Assembly: GCA_943913835.1 (NCBI GenBank)
Contig: CALTZU010000001.1
Coordinates: forward strand, 10,782-74,781
DNA length: 64,000 bases
Source of the DNA: an uncultured Rheinheimera sp.
GTDB lineage: Bacteria; Pseudomonadota; Gammaproteobacteria; Enterobacterales; Alteromonadaceae
Reading direction: 5' to 3'
The notes beneath the pieces are model-generated. The model saw only the letters and a program-made list of their open reading frames with translations. It did no database searches and was not told the DNA's origin. Below, piece after piece: positions 52,028 through 64,000 of this stretch (positions are counted from its first letter, which is position 1; each line of letters begins with the position of its first letter). Made by a program: the position numbers and the translations under genes.

Positions 52028-53260
52028 TTAGTGTGCTGAGCGCAACGGGCCTACCACGTTGATCAGACTGTTTCTACTAAAGTCCAAATCACCAAAACCT
52101 TTGTGGTTTACCAGAATCACTATAATGTCAGCTTTTAAACCTTGCTCTACAGACACCAATTCAACATTGGACGCCAGCTTATTGGTTTTTTCGACATTAG
52201 GTTCAACCGCATAGATTTTACCCTGATAAGCTTGTGCTAGGTCGTTGACTATATGCAAAGCAGGGCTTTCACGTAAATCGTCAATGTCCGGCTTAAAGGC
52301 CAGACCAAAACAAGCGATCGAAGGTTTGTGCAGCGCATGGTTGGCGACAGTCGACAATATCTTCTGTAATACCCATTGAGGCTTAAAGTCGTTGACTTCT
52401 CGGGCTGTGCGGATCAACTTGGCTTGTTCTGGTGCTGAATGCACTATAAACCAAGGGTCTACCGCAATACAGTGACCACCTACACCAGCGCCTGGTGTCA
52501 GAATATTTACGCGAGGGTGGCGGTTAGCCATTTTAATCAGTTCCCAGACATCGATATTCAGCTCATCACAGATCAACGATAACTCGTTAGCAAAAGCTAT
52601 ATTGACGTCACGGAAGGCGTTTTCTGTCAGTTTTGACATTTCTGCGGTACGGGCGTCAGAAATTAAACATTCGCCTGTGACAAAGGTCTGGTACAGAGCT
52701 TTGGCTTTCTCAGAACAGGCTGGAGTTAAACCGCCGACTATACGGTCGTTGGCAATAAGTTCATAGACAACACGGCCTGGCAAAACACGCTCAGGGCAAT
52801 AGGCCACGTGAATGTCTGGCTGTGAAGAGTCTGTGGGTACTGTCAAATCCGGACGGGCTTCACTGATCCACTGGCAGATTTTTTCTGTTGTACCGACTGG
52901 GCTGGTGGATTCCAGCACCACTAAATTACCTTTAGCCAAGACTGGAGCAATGGATTTTACCGCCGCCTCAACATAAGTTAAATCCGGTGATAAATCATCA
53001 AAAAATGGCGTAGGCACAGCAATCATAAATGCATCAGCTGCCACGGGTTTGGTTTGTGCTGATAAATAACCTCCGGTAACTGCGGCATGCACCAGCATAT
53101 CCAGTTCCGGCTCGACTATATGAATTTTCCCCTGATTGATGGTATCGACAGCATGTTGGTTCACGTCAATACCAATCACGCGCAATTTGCGTGATGCCAA
53201 CATGGCTGCCGTCGGCAGACCTATATACCCCAAACCAATGACTGACACCGTTTTAAACAT
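52028..53260 (-). CDS. wecC: UDP-N-acetyl-D-mannosamine dehydrogenase
   Basis: WecC oxidises UDP-ManNAc to UDP-ManNAcA, with two NAD. At 410 residues it is of normal length. Features are 'GLGYIGLPTAAMLASRKLRVIG' (Rossmann), 'MIAVPTPF', 'VLESTSPVGTTE', the catalytic region 'GVGGHCIAVDPWF' with the Cys, and 'FKPDIDDLRESPALHI' in the C-terminal domain. ATG 53260 is chosen over the 14-codon-longer frame because GGAG precedes it and family members start at 'MFKTVSVIGLGYIG'. The usual partner wecB is not in the window, so UDP-ManNAc must come from elsewhere. Confidence 0.9.
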   Translation of the reverse strand: MFKTVSVIGLGYIGLPTAAMLASRKLRVIGIDVNQHAVDTINQGKIHIVEPELDMLVHAAVTGGYLSAQTKPVAADAFMIAVPTPFFDDLSPDLTYVEAAVKSIAPVLAKGNLVVLESTSPVGTTEKICQWISEARPDLTVPTDSSQPDIHVAYCPERVLPGRVVYELIANDRIVGGLTPACSEKAKALYQTFVTGECLISDARTAEMSKLTENAFRDVNIAFANELSLICDELNIDVWELIKMANRHPRVNILTPGAGVGGHCIAVDPWFIVHSAPEQAKLIRTAREVNDFKPQWVLQKILSTVANHALHKPSIACFGLAFKPDIDDLRESPALHIVNDLAQAYQGKIYAVEPNVEKTNKLASNVELVSVEQGLKADIIVILVNHKGFGDLDFSRNSLINVVGPLRSAH

Positions 53261-53414
53261 AACGAACTCCATTAACCTTATTGGCTTTTGCTTTGTTGAC
53301 ATCTTATCACAGCACGCCTGAAAGCTTAGATGACGAAGCGTGGCTGTTGAAAAAATTTTTAATAAAATAACAGTGTTAGCTGAATGGTCGCTTAGTAACT
53401 CTGTGGTATCGTTG

Positions 53415-53540
53415 CATACCCGTCGTACTTGACGCTGCTGCTTTGTTGACTGTGTGCTATCGCTCCAGTCACCTGGGTGGACTATGCTCCTGGGGCCTCG
53501 CGCACTTGTCGCCTCACTGCGACATCAATTACGTAGGGTA
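53415..53540. repeat. ERIC-like intergenic repeat, copy B
   Basis: About 126 bases with the same layout as copy A: CCCGTCGTACTTGACGCTGC at one end, CTCCAGTCAC ... CTATGCTCCTGGGG core, GACATCAATTACGTAGGGTA at the other end. It lies between wecC and the ElyC-like gene. Part of the frame open from 53454 lies inside it, so a start codon there is not credible. Confidence 0.75.
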
Positions 53541-53579
53541 GAAACAGCTACTGATAAAGCTCAGTTCAAGGATCAGAAA

Positions 53580-54293
53580 GTGAAAGATTTTTTAGAACCC
53601 TTTTTATACCCACAGAATATATTCCTCTGGTTGTTTTTTTTCGCCTGCCTGTATTATCGCCGTAAAGGTTTGTGGCTGTTGCTGATTTGGTTTTATCTAA
53701 CAGGCAATACTCTAGTCGCCAATCAGGTGCGGGATTGGTACAACACGCAAATTAGTACAGCAGTGTTGCCTGCCAATTTCAATGGTGACTATGTGTTGCT
53801 GGGCTGTGGCGGCAATGAACATAGCTTGCCGGATTGCGCCAGCAACAGAATTAATCAACTGGCGCTGATGCTTAATGCGCAACAGCGGCCTGTTCATGTT
53901 TATATGACCACCTTGCACTGCGCGCCTTATGAAGCCTTGTTAAAACAAAAAACAGACTATGCGGCAATTTCTTGTTTTGATGGCGGTCCTACCACTTATC
54001 ATGAGTTTGTTTCGTTGTCGAAAAAACTGGATAACACGAAAGACTATTTGTTTATCAGCAGTGATTATCATGCGCTAAGAGTGAAAAAACTATCTCAGTT
54101 GCATCAGCTAAATGCGCAGGTCTATGCTGCGTCCAGCGCGACTTTCAGGCCTGTGAACTGTGGTTGGAATTGTTTATTGACGGTGAATTTGTCTAATTAT
54201 GATTTATTCTCAAAGCTTGCTGCTGAGACTGCGAGTTTGCAGGTGTACAGGCTGACCAAAGACTGGACTGACTGGTATACCCCAGGTTCTTGA
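53580..54293 (+). CDS. ElyC/YdcF-like DUF218 membrane protein
   Basis: About 237 residues. Two close N-terminal hydrophobic stretches (about 11-50: 'NIFLWLFFFACLYYRRKGLWLLLIWFYL', in parts) precede a DUF218-type domain with 'GDYVLLGCGGNEHS', 'ASNRINQLALML' and 'FISSDYHALRVKKL'. This matches ElyC/YdcF proteins, linked to envelope polysaccharide and lipid-carrier metabolism. GTG 53580, with AAGGA at 53568-53572, is chosen because the longer frame from 53454 begins inside the ERIC-like repeat. The DUF218 match is moderate and the two Cys-rich regions are unusual for the family. Confidence 0.6.
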   Translation: MKDFLEPFLYPQNIFLWLFFFACLYYRRKGLWLLLIWFYLTGNTLVANQVRDWYNTQISTAVLPANFNGDYVLLGCGGNEHSLPDCASNRINQLALMLNAQQRPVHVYMTTLHCAPYEALLKQKTDYAAISCFDGGPTTYHEFVSLSKKLDNTKDYLFISSDYHALRVKKLSQLHQLNAQVYAASSATFRPVNCGWNCLLTVNLSNYDLFSKLAAETASLQVYRLTKDWTDWYTPGS

Positions 54294-54327
54294 AGCTGTC
54301 TGCGGAACATTCTTTCAACGAATAGCA

Positions 54328-54348
54328 GGGCGACCATAAAGGTCGCCC
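54328..54348. terminator. Hairpin between convergent genes, probable terminator
   Basis: An 8-base stem (GGGCGACC / GGTCGCCC) with a five-base ATAAA loop, lying between the ElyC-like gene and the convergent dehydrogenase gene. The T-run on either side is weak, so termination is probable but not certain. Confidence 0.5.
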
Positions 54349-54369
54349 CTACATTTTATCGGTATAAAG

Positions 54370-55410
54370 TTAACGGGCGTTACGGATAATTTCCTGCGCC
54401 ATTAAATCTGCCACTTCGTTAGTCGGTTTTTGCTGTGCATCAGCGCGCTCGAAGATGGTGATCAGCGTTTGGTAAATCTGGTTTACCTTGGCAGTAGATT
54501 CTTCAGCATTGTAGCCTTGAGCACGCATTTCCATTGCGACGTTGATAATGCCGCCAGCGTTGATCACATAATCCGGTGCGTACAGAATGCCTTTTTGGCG
54601 TAAAAGTTCACCATGACGACTTTCTTTCAACTGGTTGTTCGCGCAACCTGCAATGACTTTACATTTCAGCTGAGGAATAGTGATGTCGTTAAGGGTGGCA
54701 CCTAAAGCGCATGGGGCGTAGATATCGGCATTAACAGCATAGATTTCGTCTAAGCCTACAGCTGTGGCACCAAATTGAGCGACAGCGCGGCTGACGGCGT
54801 CCTGATTGATATCTGTCACAATCAGTTTGGCACCTTCGTTATGCAGGTATTCGCACAGATAAAAACCAACGCTACCTAAACCCTGGACTGCAACTGTAAG
54901 GCCTTTTAAATCATCAGTACCAAACTTGTGTTTGGCGGCTGCTTTGATACCGCGGTAAGTGCCGAGAGCAGTGAAAGGACCAGGGTTACCACTTAAGCCT
55001 TCCAAACCTGCAACATAAGGAGTTTCCTTGTTGACCATCATGATATCGCCAGTGGTAATGTTCACGTCTTCTGCACTGACATAACGGCCACTCAGTGAAT
55101 GCACAAACTTGCCAAACTTACGAAACAGAGCTTCAGATTTGATTTTTTTTGCGTCGCCTATAATCACGGCTTTACCGCCGCCCAAAGGCAAACCAGCCAT
55201 AGCGTTTTTGTATGTCATGCCACGGGATAAACGTAATACGTCGACTAAAGCATCTTCATCAGCCACATAATCCCACATACGGCAGCCACCTGTCGCAGGG
55301 CCCAGGGCTGTGCTGTGAATAGCAATAATGGCTTTTAAACCAGTGCTTTCATCACTACAGAATACAACTTGCTCATGGTTATCAAATTCAGGATGGTTAA
55401 ATACAGCCAC
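54370..55410 (-). CDS. Leucine-type amino-acid dehydrogenase (Glu/Leu/Phe/Val family)
   Basis: About 346 residues, of the size and type of leucine dehydrogenase. It oxidatively deaminates branched-chain amino acids with NAD. The catalytic Lys is in 'AGLPLGGGKAVI', the nucleotide fold in 'VAVQGLGSVGFYL', and 'GPATGGCRMW' and 'APCALGATLNDITI' are family typical. The frame runs 48 codons further upstream, but the extension is not family sequence; GTG 55410 with GGAG at 8-base spacing gives the family N-terminus 'VAVFNHPEFDNHEQVVF'. It is the only gene of its unit, convergent with the ElyC-like gene and head to head with DUF4826. Confidence 0.86.
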   Translation of the reverse strand: MAVFNHPEFDNHEQVVFCSDESTGLKAIIAIHSTALGPATGGCRMWDYVADEDALVDVLRLSRGMTYKNAMAGLPLGGGKAVIIGDAKKIKSEALFRKFGKFVHSLSGRYVSAEDVNITTGDIMMVNKETPYVAGLEGLSGNPGPFTALGTYRGIKAAAKHKFGTDDLKGLTVAVQGLGSVGFYLCEYLHNEGAKLIVTDINQDAVSRAVAQFGATAVGLDEIYAVNADIYAPCALGATLNDITIPQLKCKVIAGCANNQLKESRHGELLRQKGILYAPDYVINAGGIINVAMEMRAQGYNAEESTAKVNQIYQTLITIFERADAQQKPTNEVADLMAQEIIRNAR

Positions 55411-55624
55411 GACTTGTTCTCCGTTGATATCAGTCGCCACACCGCGAGGCGTGGCGTTAGGGCTTTTTTGCGCCGCGGAATGTAACATTTCAGCTTTGCT
55501 TACGCTATCAATCTTTAAAAACAAATTCTGGTTAGACCAGTAAATTGTCGACAATTTTAGCTGCCTCTTGATTGTCAGGATTGAGTCACATAAAGTAGCG
55601 CCACTTGCATTAAGGAAACTAACG

Positions 55625-56047
55625 ATGGCAGATCAATTAACCCCGGAACAACAAGAACAGTCGAGCAGTGAGTGGGTTCGTGCTCAGTTCCAGAAAGCAA
55701 ACCAATACCTGGCTGAAAAAGGCATACTACCAGACAATGTGGCAGTGTCCGAATCTCGTTATTTAACACCATTAATGGCGATATGGAAGATTACCGCTCA
55801 GGATCGTAAACAGTATTGGGTAATTAGTGGTGATTTACCTACGGACCATATGGCTGTATCTGCAGCTAAAGATGCGCGCGAAGCAGTCCGGGCTTTCTCT
55901 TTGCATTGGCAGTTAAAAGCAGAACAGATCATGAATTCTGGCGCTATCGACAAAACCAAAGTGGAATTCGCAAATTTACTGATCAACAGAGCTCATGGTT
56001 TATATGATTTATTTGATAAAGAAGAGCTATGGAATTCGTCCAACTAA
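55625..56047 (+). CDS. DUF4826 family protein
   Basis: A 140-residue soluble protein of the DUF4826 family. The N-terminus 'MADQLTPEQQEQSSSEWVRAQ' (in parts) and the 'YWVISGDLPTDHM' segment with 'AKDAREAVRAFSLHWQLKAEQI' are typical. No known function. ATG 55625 follows AAGGA and fits the family start, so the 19-codon upstream extension is rejected. It is divergent from the dehydrogenase and ends in a strong terminator. Confidence 0.72.
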   Translation: MADQLTPEQQEQSSSEWVRAQFQKANQYLAEKGILPDNVAVSESRYLTPLMAIWKITAQDRKQYWVISGDLPTDHMAVSAAKDAREAVRAFSLHWQLKAEQIMNSGAIDKTKVEFANLLINRAHGLYDLFDKEELWNSSN

Positions 56048-56119
56048 GCTGATATTAAGTATATAAATCTTTACAACGCCTTGTAGAACCAGACCCAGGA
56101 TCAGGGTTCTGCTTTGAGG

Positions 56120-56148
56120 ACAAAAAACCGCCAGTGGCGGTTTTTTGT
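56120..56148. terminator. Bidirectional rho-independent terminator
   Basis: A perfect 13-base stem (ACAAAAAACCGCC / GGCGGTTTTTTGT) with a three-base AGT loop, between DUF4826 and the convergent roxA gene. The A-run and T-run on either side make it work in both directions. Confidence 0.88.
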
Positions 56149-56158
56149 CCTTGTAATC

Positions 56159-57313
56159 TTACTCAGTAAAGTACCAGTAACCTTTATTGATTAGCAGAGT
56201 GATCAGTCGTAAGCGTCCTTGATCAGAAGCGAAATGTTGGCAATCCAGCTGGCTTAGAGTGATTTGATCGGTCAGCCTTTTCACAGTATCAAGTTCAACA
56301 GCTGGTACCAAAAAGCGGTCTCCATTTATAAAAAGTTGAATGTCCCCGTCAGAGTGGGCCTGATAATACAAAGTGCGTAAACCGCCTAATTTTGACAGCA
56401 CAGAGCCTTCTTCCAGATACTCTGCTATTTCATCTGCTTCATAATGTGGATCTGGCTCAGTGGTATCCAACTCATGTTTGGCATGGCTTATATAACTACC
56501 AAACCACTGAGCAGCCAAGTCTTTGTCATCTATCAGTTGACGTAACAAGTCCTGCACCTGGGTCAAATCTTGCTGGCTGATTGCCCCAACAGAATCTGGC
56601 ACCTGACGTGTTGGATCAGTAAAACGCTTGCCCGTGATGTCCTGATCAATCAGATGATCAGCCAAACCTGTCAGTAAATCCTTTTGGGCAGGTGCACGGA
56701 AACCCACTGAGTAGTTCAGCGATGGGTCCAAAGAAATACCGTCATGTGGGCAGCCTGGAGGAATATATAAAATATCGCCGGGTTCAGTGATTACATTGAT
56801 ACAGTCGACAAAGGGCGTCACCTGCAATAAACGAGGGTGAGGGCAGTGCTGTTGTAGACTGTTGTCCGGCATGCCAACACGCCAATGGCGCTTACCTTGA
56901 CCCTGAATAATAAATACGTCGTATTGGTCCAGATGAGGTCCTACACCACCACCTGCGGTAGAGAAACTCACCATCAAATCATCAATCCGCCAGTTGGGGA
57001 TAAAGCGAAAAGGCTCGATCAAAGCTGCAGATTGCGGATGCCAGTGATCGACGGCCTGAACTAATAAGGTCCAGCCGTCTTCGCCTAAATGACTGAAGTC
57101 CTCAAAGGGGCCTGTTTCCATATCCCATACAGCGTTTTTATTGCTGACAATACGGGATTCAATTTCCTCTTCACCTGCCAGGCCCGCCAGTTCGTCCGGG
57201 CTTATCGGGTCGATAAAGTTTTTAAAGCCCGCTTTGATAAGCAGTGGCTTTTTCTGCCAGTACTCTGCTAAAAACTGTGCTGGAGTTAATTCATTTAAAA
57301 ATAATTGGTACAT
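56159..57313 (-). CDS. roxA: Ribosomal protein uL16 3-hydroxylase
   Basis: RoxA/YcfD, 384 residues, a JmjC-type 2-oxoglutarate and Fe(II) dioxygenase that hydroxylates an Arg of ribosomal protein uL16. The match to E. coli YcfD is close: 'FIDPISPDELAGLAGEEEIESR' (in parts), 'WRIDDLMVSFSTAGGGVGPHLDQYDVFIIQGQGKRHWRVG' (in parts) with the H-x-D iron ligands in 'GPHLDQYD', and the second His in 'PPGCPHDG'. It is close to the purB-hflD-mnmA block, a neighbourhood also seen in E. coli (ycfD near icd). It ends at the terminator. Confidence 0.93.
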   Translation of the reverse strand: MYQLFLNELTPAQFLAEYWQKKPLLIKAGFKNFIDPISPDELAGLAGEEEIESRIVSNKNAVWDMETGPFEDFSHLGEDGWTLLVQAVDHWHPQSAALIEPFRFIPNWRIDDLMVSFSTAGGGVGPHLDQYDVFIIQGQGKRHWRVGMPDNSLQQHCPHPRLLQVTPFVDCINVITEPGDILYIPPGCPHDGISLDPSLNYSVGFRAPAQKDLLTGLADHLIDQDITGKRFTDPTRQVPDSVGAISQQDLTQVQDLLRQLIDDKDLAAQWFGSYISHAKHELDTTEPDPHYEADEIAEYLEEGSVLSKLGGLRTLYYQAHSDGDIQLFINGDRFLVPAVELDTVKRLTDQITLSQLDCQHFASDQGRLRLITLLINKGYWYFTE

Positions 57314-57338
57314 AGTTCACCATAAAAACAGGGCGATA

Positions 57339-57462
57339 ATACCCTTCATATTTGAAACTGCCGCTGCGTTACCCGCACTCGTAACCCCAATCACATAGTT
57401 TACCTATGCTCTTGGGGATTCACTGGCTTGCCGCCTTGCTGCAATTCCAACTATTTTGGGTA
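57339..57462. repeat. ERIC-like intergenic repeat, copy C
   Basis: About 124 bases, TACCCTTCATATTTGAAACT at one end, core CCCCAATCACATAG ... CTATGCTCTTGGGG, GCAATTCCAACTATTTTGGG at the other. This copy is closest to the classical ERIC core, including TTGGGGATTCAC, which resembles the ERIC1R primer site. It fills most of the gap between roxA and purB, ending 38 bases before the purB stop. Confidence 0.78.
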
Positions 57463-57500
57463 TGCGTCGCCCTGTTAAACTATTTGAAATACTTGTTAGT

Positions 57501-58880
<1,380 letters not shown>

Positions 58881-59519
58881 CTATGAATGGGTTGGGGCAA
58901 TAGTGCGTAAAACAGAGTTAACTTCGTTGAGCAGGGCTTTGCGTTTGAAAATAAAGTGCAAACGACTACCACCTGCCTGGCGCCATAGGACTACAGCGCG
59001 AATAGCCGCTAATAACAAAGCCCGTACTTTATGTTGCACCAGCGGTTGCTTCAACAGTTCTGGCTGGCCTGCTACCTGAATTCGGGTGCCTAATGAGCTG
59101 ATACATTCGACATAAATGTCAGCCAGATTGGCGATAATGTTTTCGTCAGTAATAGCAAAGTGTTGTAGTTGTTGCTCCAGTCTGGATAGACGTTTGCCCA
59201 GATTATCCAGATTGTCGCGGTTTTTAGTCAGTTTACGCTCCAGCGCTATCACAGAAACTACATAGCGGGTCAGCTCGACATCTTTACGTTGGTTGTCACC
59301 CAGCTGTTCGGCCAGGCACTGATAACCGGTGTAAAGATTGGCAATATCCTTACCGTAAATGTCCAGGGGCTCGGCAGGAGATAAATTAGCAATACTGGCC
59401 AGACAAAGCTGTAAATCGGCCAGCGCTACGTCATTGCTACGAGTAACTTGCTGAAGAAGTTTAAGCGCCTGGCACATACCAGCCAGAGCAAGGGTTTGAG
59501 TCTGAATACTAGGTTGCAT
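58881..59519 (-). CDS. hflD: High frequency lysogenization protein HflD
   Basis: HflD, 212 residues, close to the E. coli length (213). It is a peripheral inner-membrane protein that affects phage lambda CII and lysogenization in E. coli; its wider role is unclear. The protein is helical, with 'TQTLALAGMCQALKLLQQVTR' near the N-terminus. The call rests on sequence pattern and on its fixed place between mnmA and purB. It starts 3 bases after the mnmA stop. Confidence 0.87.
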   Translation of the reverse strand: MQPSIQTQTLALAGMCQALKLLQQVTRSNDVALADLQLCLASIANLSPAEPLDIYGKDIANLYTGYQCLAEQLGDNQRKDVELTRYVVSVIALERKLTKNRDNLDNLGKRLSRLEQQLQHFAITDENIIANLADIYVECISSLGTRIQVAGQPELLKQPLVQHKVRALLLAAIRAVVLWRQAGGSRLHFIFKRKALLNEVNSVLRTIAPTHS

Positions 59520-59522
59520 AAA

Positions 59523-60623
59523 TTACTGTATTGCCGAATTAATAATGCCACCACCCAGACAAATCTCGTCGCTGTAAAATACAGCGGACTGGCCCGGGGT
59601 AACGGCTTTTTGAGGCTGATCAAAGACCACAACCACAGTGCCATCTGGCATTGGGGTCAGGGTGCATGGAATATCGATCTGGCGATACCGGGTTTTGACA
59701 GTGCAGCGCAGCGCCTGCTGCGGGCCTGTGCGATCAACCCAGTGCAGTTGATTGGCAACTAAACCTTTAGAAAACATACTGGGGTGATCGTGCCCCTGGG
59801 CGACTATAAGGCGGTTATTCACCAAATCTTTTGCCACTACATACCAGGGTTGATCATCGCCATCTTTTAAGCCGCCGATACGTAAGCCTTTGCGCTGACC
59901 TAAAGTATGGTACATCAGACCATCGTGCTGGCCAATTTTATCGTCGTCTACGGTGTAGATATCACCAGGTTGGGCTGGCAGATACTTTTGCAGGAAATCT
60001 TTAAATTTACGCTCGCCGATAAAACAAATGCCTGTGCTGTCTTTTTTATCGTGGGTAATTAAACCTTGCTCTTCCGCTATAGCCCGTACCAGTGGCTTTT
60101 CCAGATGGCCAACAGGGAACAGGGTTTGCGCCACATGTTCTTCACCTATAGTGTACAGGAAGTAACTCTGGTCTTTATTGCTATCCAAACCACGCAATAA
60201 TTGCCAGTGGCCTTCGACTTCACGGCGCTGTACATAATGGCCTGTGGCGATAAAGTCTGCTCCTAAAGCTTCTGCTGCAAATTCAAGGAAAGCTTTAAAT
60301 TTGATTTCCTTGTTGCACATAATATCCGGGTTTGGTGTGCGACCTGCTTTGTATTCAGCCAGGAAGTATTCAAATACATTATCCCAGTATTCAGCAGCAA
60401 AGTTGACTTTATGTAATTTGATACCCAGCTTGTCACAGACTGCCTGAGCATCTTTCAGGTCTTCAGCTGCAGCACAGTATTCACTGTCATCGTCTTCTTC
60501 CCAATTTTTCATAAACAGGCCTTCGACCTGATAACCTTGCTGCATCAACAGGTAGGCTGAGACTGAGGAATCAACACCGCCGGACATACCGACTATGACT
60601 TTTTTGCTGCTGTTATCTGACAT
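59523..60623 (-). CDS. mnmA: tRNA-specific 2-thiouridylase
   Basis: MnmA, 366 residues, makes the 2-thio group of mnm5s2U34 in glutamate, lysine and glutamine tRNAs, using a persulfide from the TusE relay. The ATP-pyrophosphatase P-loop is '[16 protein letters not shown]', the active Cys pair is in '[12 protein letters not shown]' and '[12 protein letters not shown]', and the tRNA-binding C-terminal domain continues to '[11 protein letters not shown]'. The start lies 100 bases downstream of the nudJ stop, so the nudJ-mnmA-hflD-purB operon may have an internal promoter. Confidence 0.97.
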   Translation of the reverse strand: MSDNSSKKVIVGMSGGVDSSVSAYLLMQQGYQVEGLFMKNWEEDDDSEYCAAAEDLKDAQAVCDKLGIKLHKVNFAAEYWDNVFEYFLAEYKAGRTPNPDIMCNKEIKFKAFLEFAAEALGADFIATGHYVQRREVEGHWQLLRGLDSNKDQSYFLYTIGEEHVAQTLFPVGHLEKPLVRAIAEEQGLITHDKKDSTGICFIGERKFKDFLQKYLPAQPGDIYTVDDDKIGQHDGLMYHTLGQRKGLRIGGLKDGDDQPWYVVAKDLVNNRLIVAQGHDHPSMFSKGLVANQLHWVDRTGPQQALRCTVKTRYRQIDIPCTLTPMPDGTVVVVFDQPQKAVTPGQSAVFYSDEICLGGGIINSAIQ

Positions 60624-60723
60624 TACACCGCACTTTTAACTGGCTGGATGGGAACGGGCGCGGATTATAGCACCAAATTCTTTGCCAAAAAATGTTAATC
60701 AGCGGGAATCTGCAGCTGGGCTT

Positions 60724-61191
60724 TTAATCAATCTGCAACACGGCGCTTTTTATCAGGTTTAGAGGGAGAGGTCGGTTTTGTTCAAACTCTCTGATTGCAT
60801 CCTGCACCAGTTGACTGCGACCCGGCAAAGGATGTTGTTGCAGTTCCAACAGATTTAGCCAGTGTAAGGCGAGAATATCTGTATCCTGAGGCTGATACCT
60901 ATCTGGTAATTCAGTGGGGGTAAAGACAAAGTTCACCCGCACGTAAAAATGGCCGTCGGCGGCCTGAAGCTGAGAGATCCCAAGCCAGGCATCCGGCTCG
61001 AGATTCAGGCCTGTTTCCTCAAGTAATTCCCTTTTGATGGCGCTGATCAAATCTTCATTTTCTTCAACATGGCCAGCAGGTTGGTTCAGTACCAGGCGAC
61101 CAGAGTTTTTTTCTTTCTCCTCGACCAATAAATAACGGCCCTGAAAATACACTACTGCGGCGACGGTTAAATGCAACAAAGGACGTGACAT
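60724..61191 (-). CDS. nudJ: Nudix phosphatase NudJ
   Basis: NudJ, 155 residues. It hydrolyses thiamine-pyrimidine pyrophosphate and nucleoside triphosphates in E. coli. The Nudix box GX5EX7REUXEEXGU is complete in 'GHVEENEDLISAIKRELLEETGL' (in parts). ATG 61191 is used; TTG two codons upstream is possible. It has the usual E. coli neighbour order nudJ-mnmA-hflD-purB. Confidence 0.88.
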   Translation of the reverse strand: MSRPLLHLTVAAVVYFQGRYLLVEEKEKNSGRLVLNQPAGHVEENEDLISAIKRELLEETGLNLEPDAWLGISQLQAADGHFYVRVNFVFTPTELPDRYQPQDTDILALHWLNLLELQQHPLPGRSQLVQDAIREFEQNRPLPLNLIKSAVLQID

Positions 61192-63795
<2,604 letters not shown>

Positions 63796-63818
63796 TTACA
63801 GACTGTTATCTCGAATGT

Positions 63819-63843
63819 AAAAAGGCGCCTCGTGCGCCTTTTT
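63819..63843 (+). terminator. Rho-independent terminator of icd
   Basis: A 10-base stem (AAAAAGGCGC / GCGCCTTTTT) with a five-base CTCGT loop ends in a T-run, 24 bases after the icd stop. Confidence 0.88.
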
Positions 63844-63851
63844 CTTTTGCG

Positions 63852-63977
63852 CGCATCCCCAAAGTAATTGATGTTAAAGCCAGGCGGCAAACGCGCGAGC
63901 TCCCAGTAGCATAGTTGTCCTATGTGACTGGGGCTAGGAGTGCGGCCAGCAACTCTGCAGCTTCAAGTACGAAAGGG
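63852..63977. repeat. ERIC-like intergenic repeat, copy D
   Basis: About 126 bases, inverted relative to copies A-C: ATCCCCAAAGTAATTGATG at the left, core CTCCCAGTAGCATAG ... CTATGTGACTGGGG, and GCTTCAAGTACGAAAGGG at the right. The outer arms pair as TCAATTACTT / AAGTACGA-type, giving a long imperfect stem. It lies after the icd terminator, near the right end of the window. Confidence 0.75.
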
Positions 63978-64000
63978 AAAAAAACATCTGGAATGTTTTT

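Noticed and set aside
53454..53579. N-terminal extension of the ElyC-like gene
   Set aside because: It is coded within the ERIC-like repeat and lacks family features.
54370..55554. 394-residue form of the amino-acid dehydrogenase
   Set aside because: The first 48 residues are unlike the family, and a GTG with a well-spaced GGAG gives the conserved N-terminus.

Overview
The window is chromosomal DNA from a gammaproteobacterium, most likely Alteromonadales close to Rheinheimera (inference from gene content, not a search). The support is DUF2897, DUF3581, DUF4826 and VC2046-type small proteins, a monomeric NADP isocitrate dehydrogenase, a recC-recB-recD order, a NosP/Hno-type signalling locus like that of Shewanella, and four copies of an ERIC-like intergenic repeat. 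Gene density is high, with tightly overlapping operons and many rho-independent terminators. I see no prophage, CRISPR array, rRNA or complete insertion sequence.

Layout. 1-3.6 kb: the 3' end of yejK, then a minus-strand run of a IIA(Glc)-like protein, an ArsC/Spx-like reductase, dapE, an M15 peptidase and a DUF2897 protein. 3.6-4.2 kb: an AT-rich gap with a DnaA-box pair. 4.2-17.6 kb: housekeeping and small conserved genes (yfbV, a CbiM-like permease, xthA, a YgjP-like protease, deoC, a receiver-TPR protein, tRNA-Tyr, ychJ, a LexA-controlled sulA, an EAL-CBS-GGDEF protein, yciI-like), a stray Tn5-type transposon end, and an unrecognised lipoprotein/small-protein pair. 17.9-26.9 kb: recC-recB-recD. 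26.9-30.0 kb: a large hybrid kinase; then uppP.

31-41 kb is the standout region: nine adjacent signalling genes. They are receiver-HDOD, receiver-PAS-GGDEF(degenerate)-EAL, HTH-receiver, receiver-degenerate HD-GYP, a FIST-domain (NosP-like) sensor, two soluble histidine kinases, a CheC-type phosphatase and a stand-alone receiver. The set matches the nitric-oxide / c-di-GMP network known from Shewanella (NosP, HnoB, HnoC, HnoD), without an H-NOX gene in the window and with a CheC-type phosphatase and CheY-like receiver alongside.

41-53 kb is a surface-polysaccharide locus of two divergent operons: a WecA-like initiator, flippase, nitroreductase-like protein and pyruvyl transferase to the left; GT4, WecG, GT2, Wzz-like, Wzy-like and a second flippase to the right; and a convergent wecC. 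53-64 kb holds an ElyC-like protein, a leucine-type amino-acid dehydrogenase, DUF4826, roxA, the conserved purB-hflD-mnmA-nudJ block, and icd. ERIC-like repeats lie at about 17.8, 53.5, 57.4 and 63.9 kb, three of them close to gene starts or ends.
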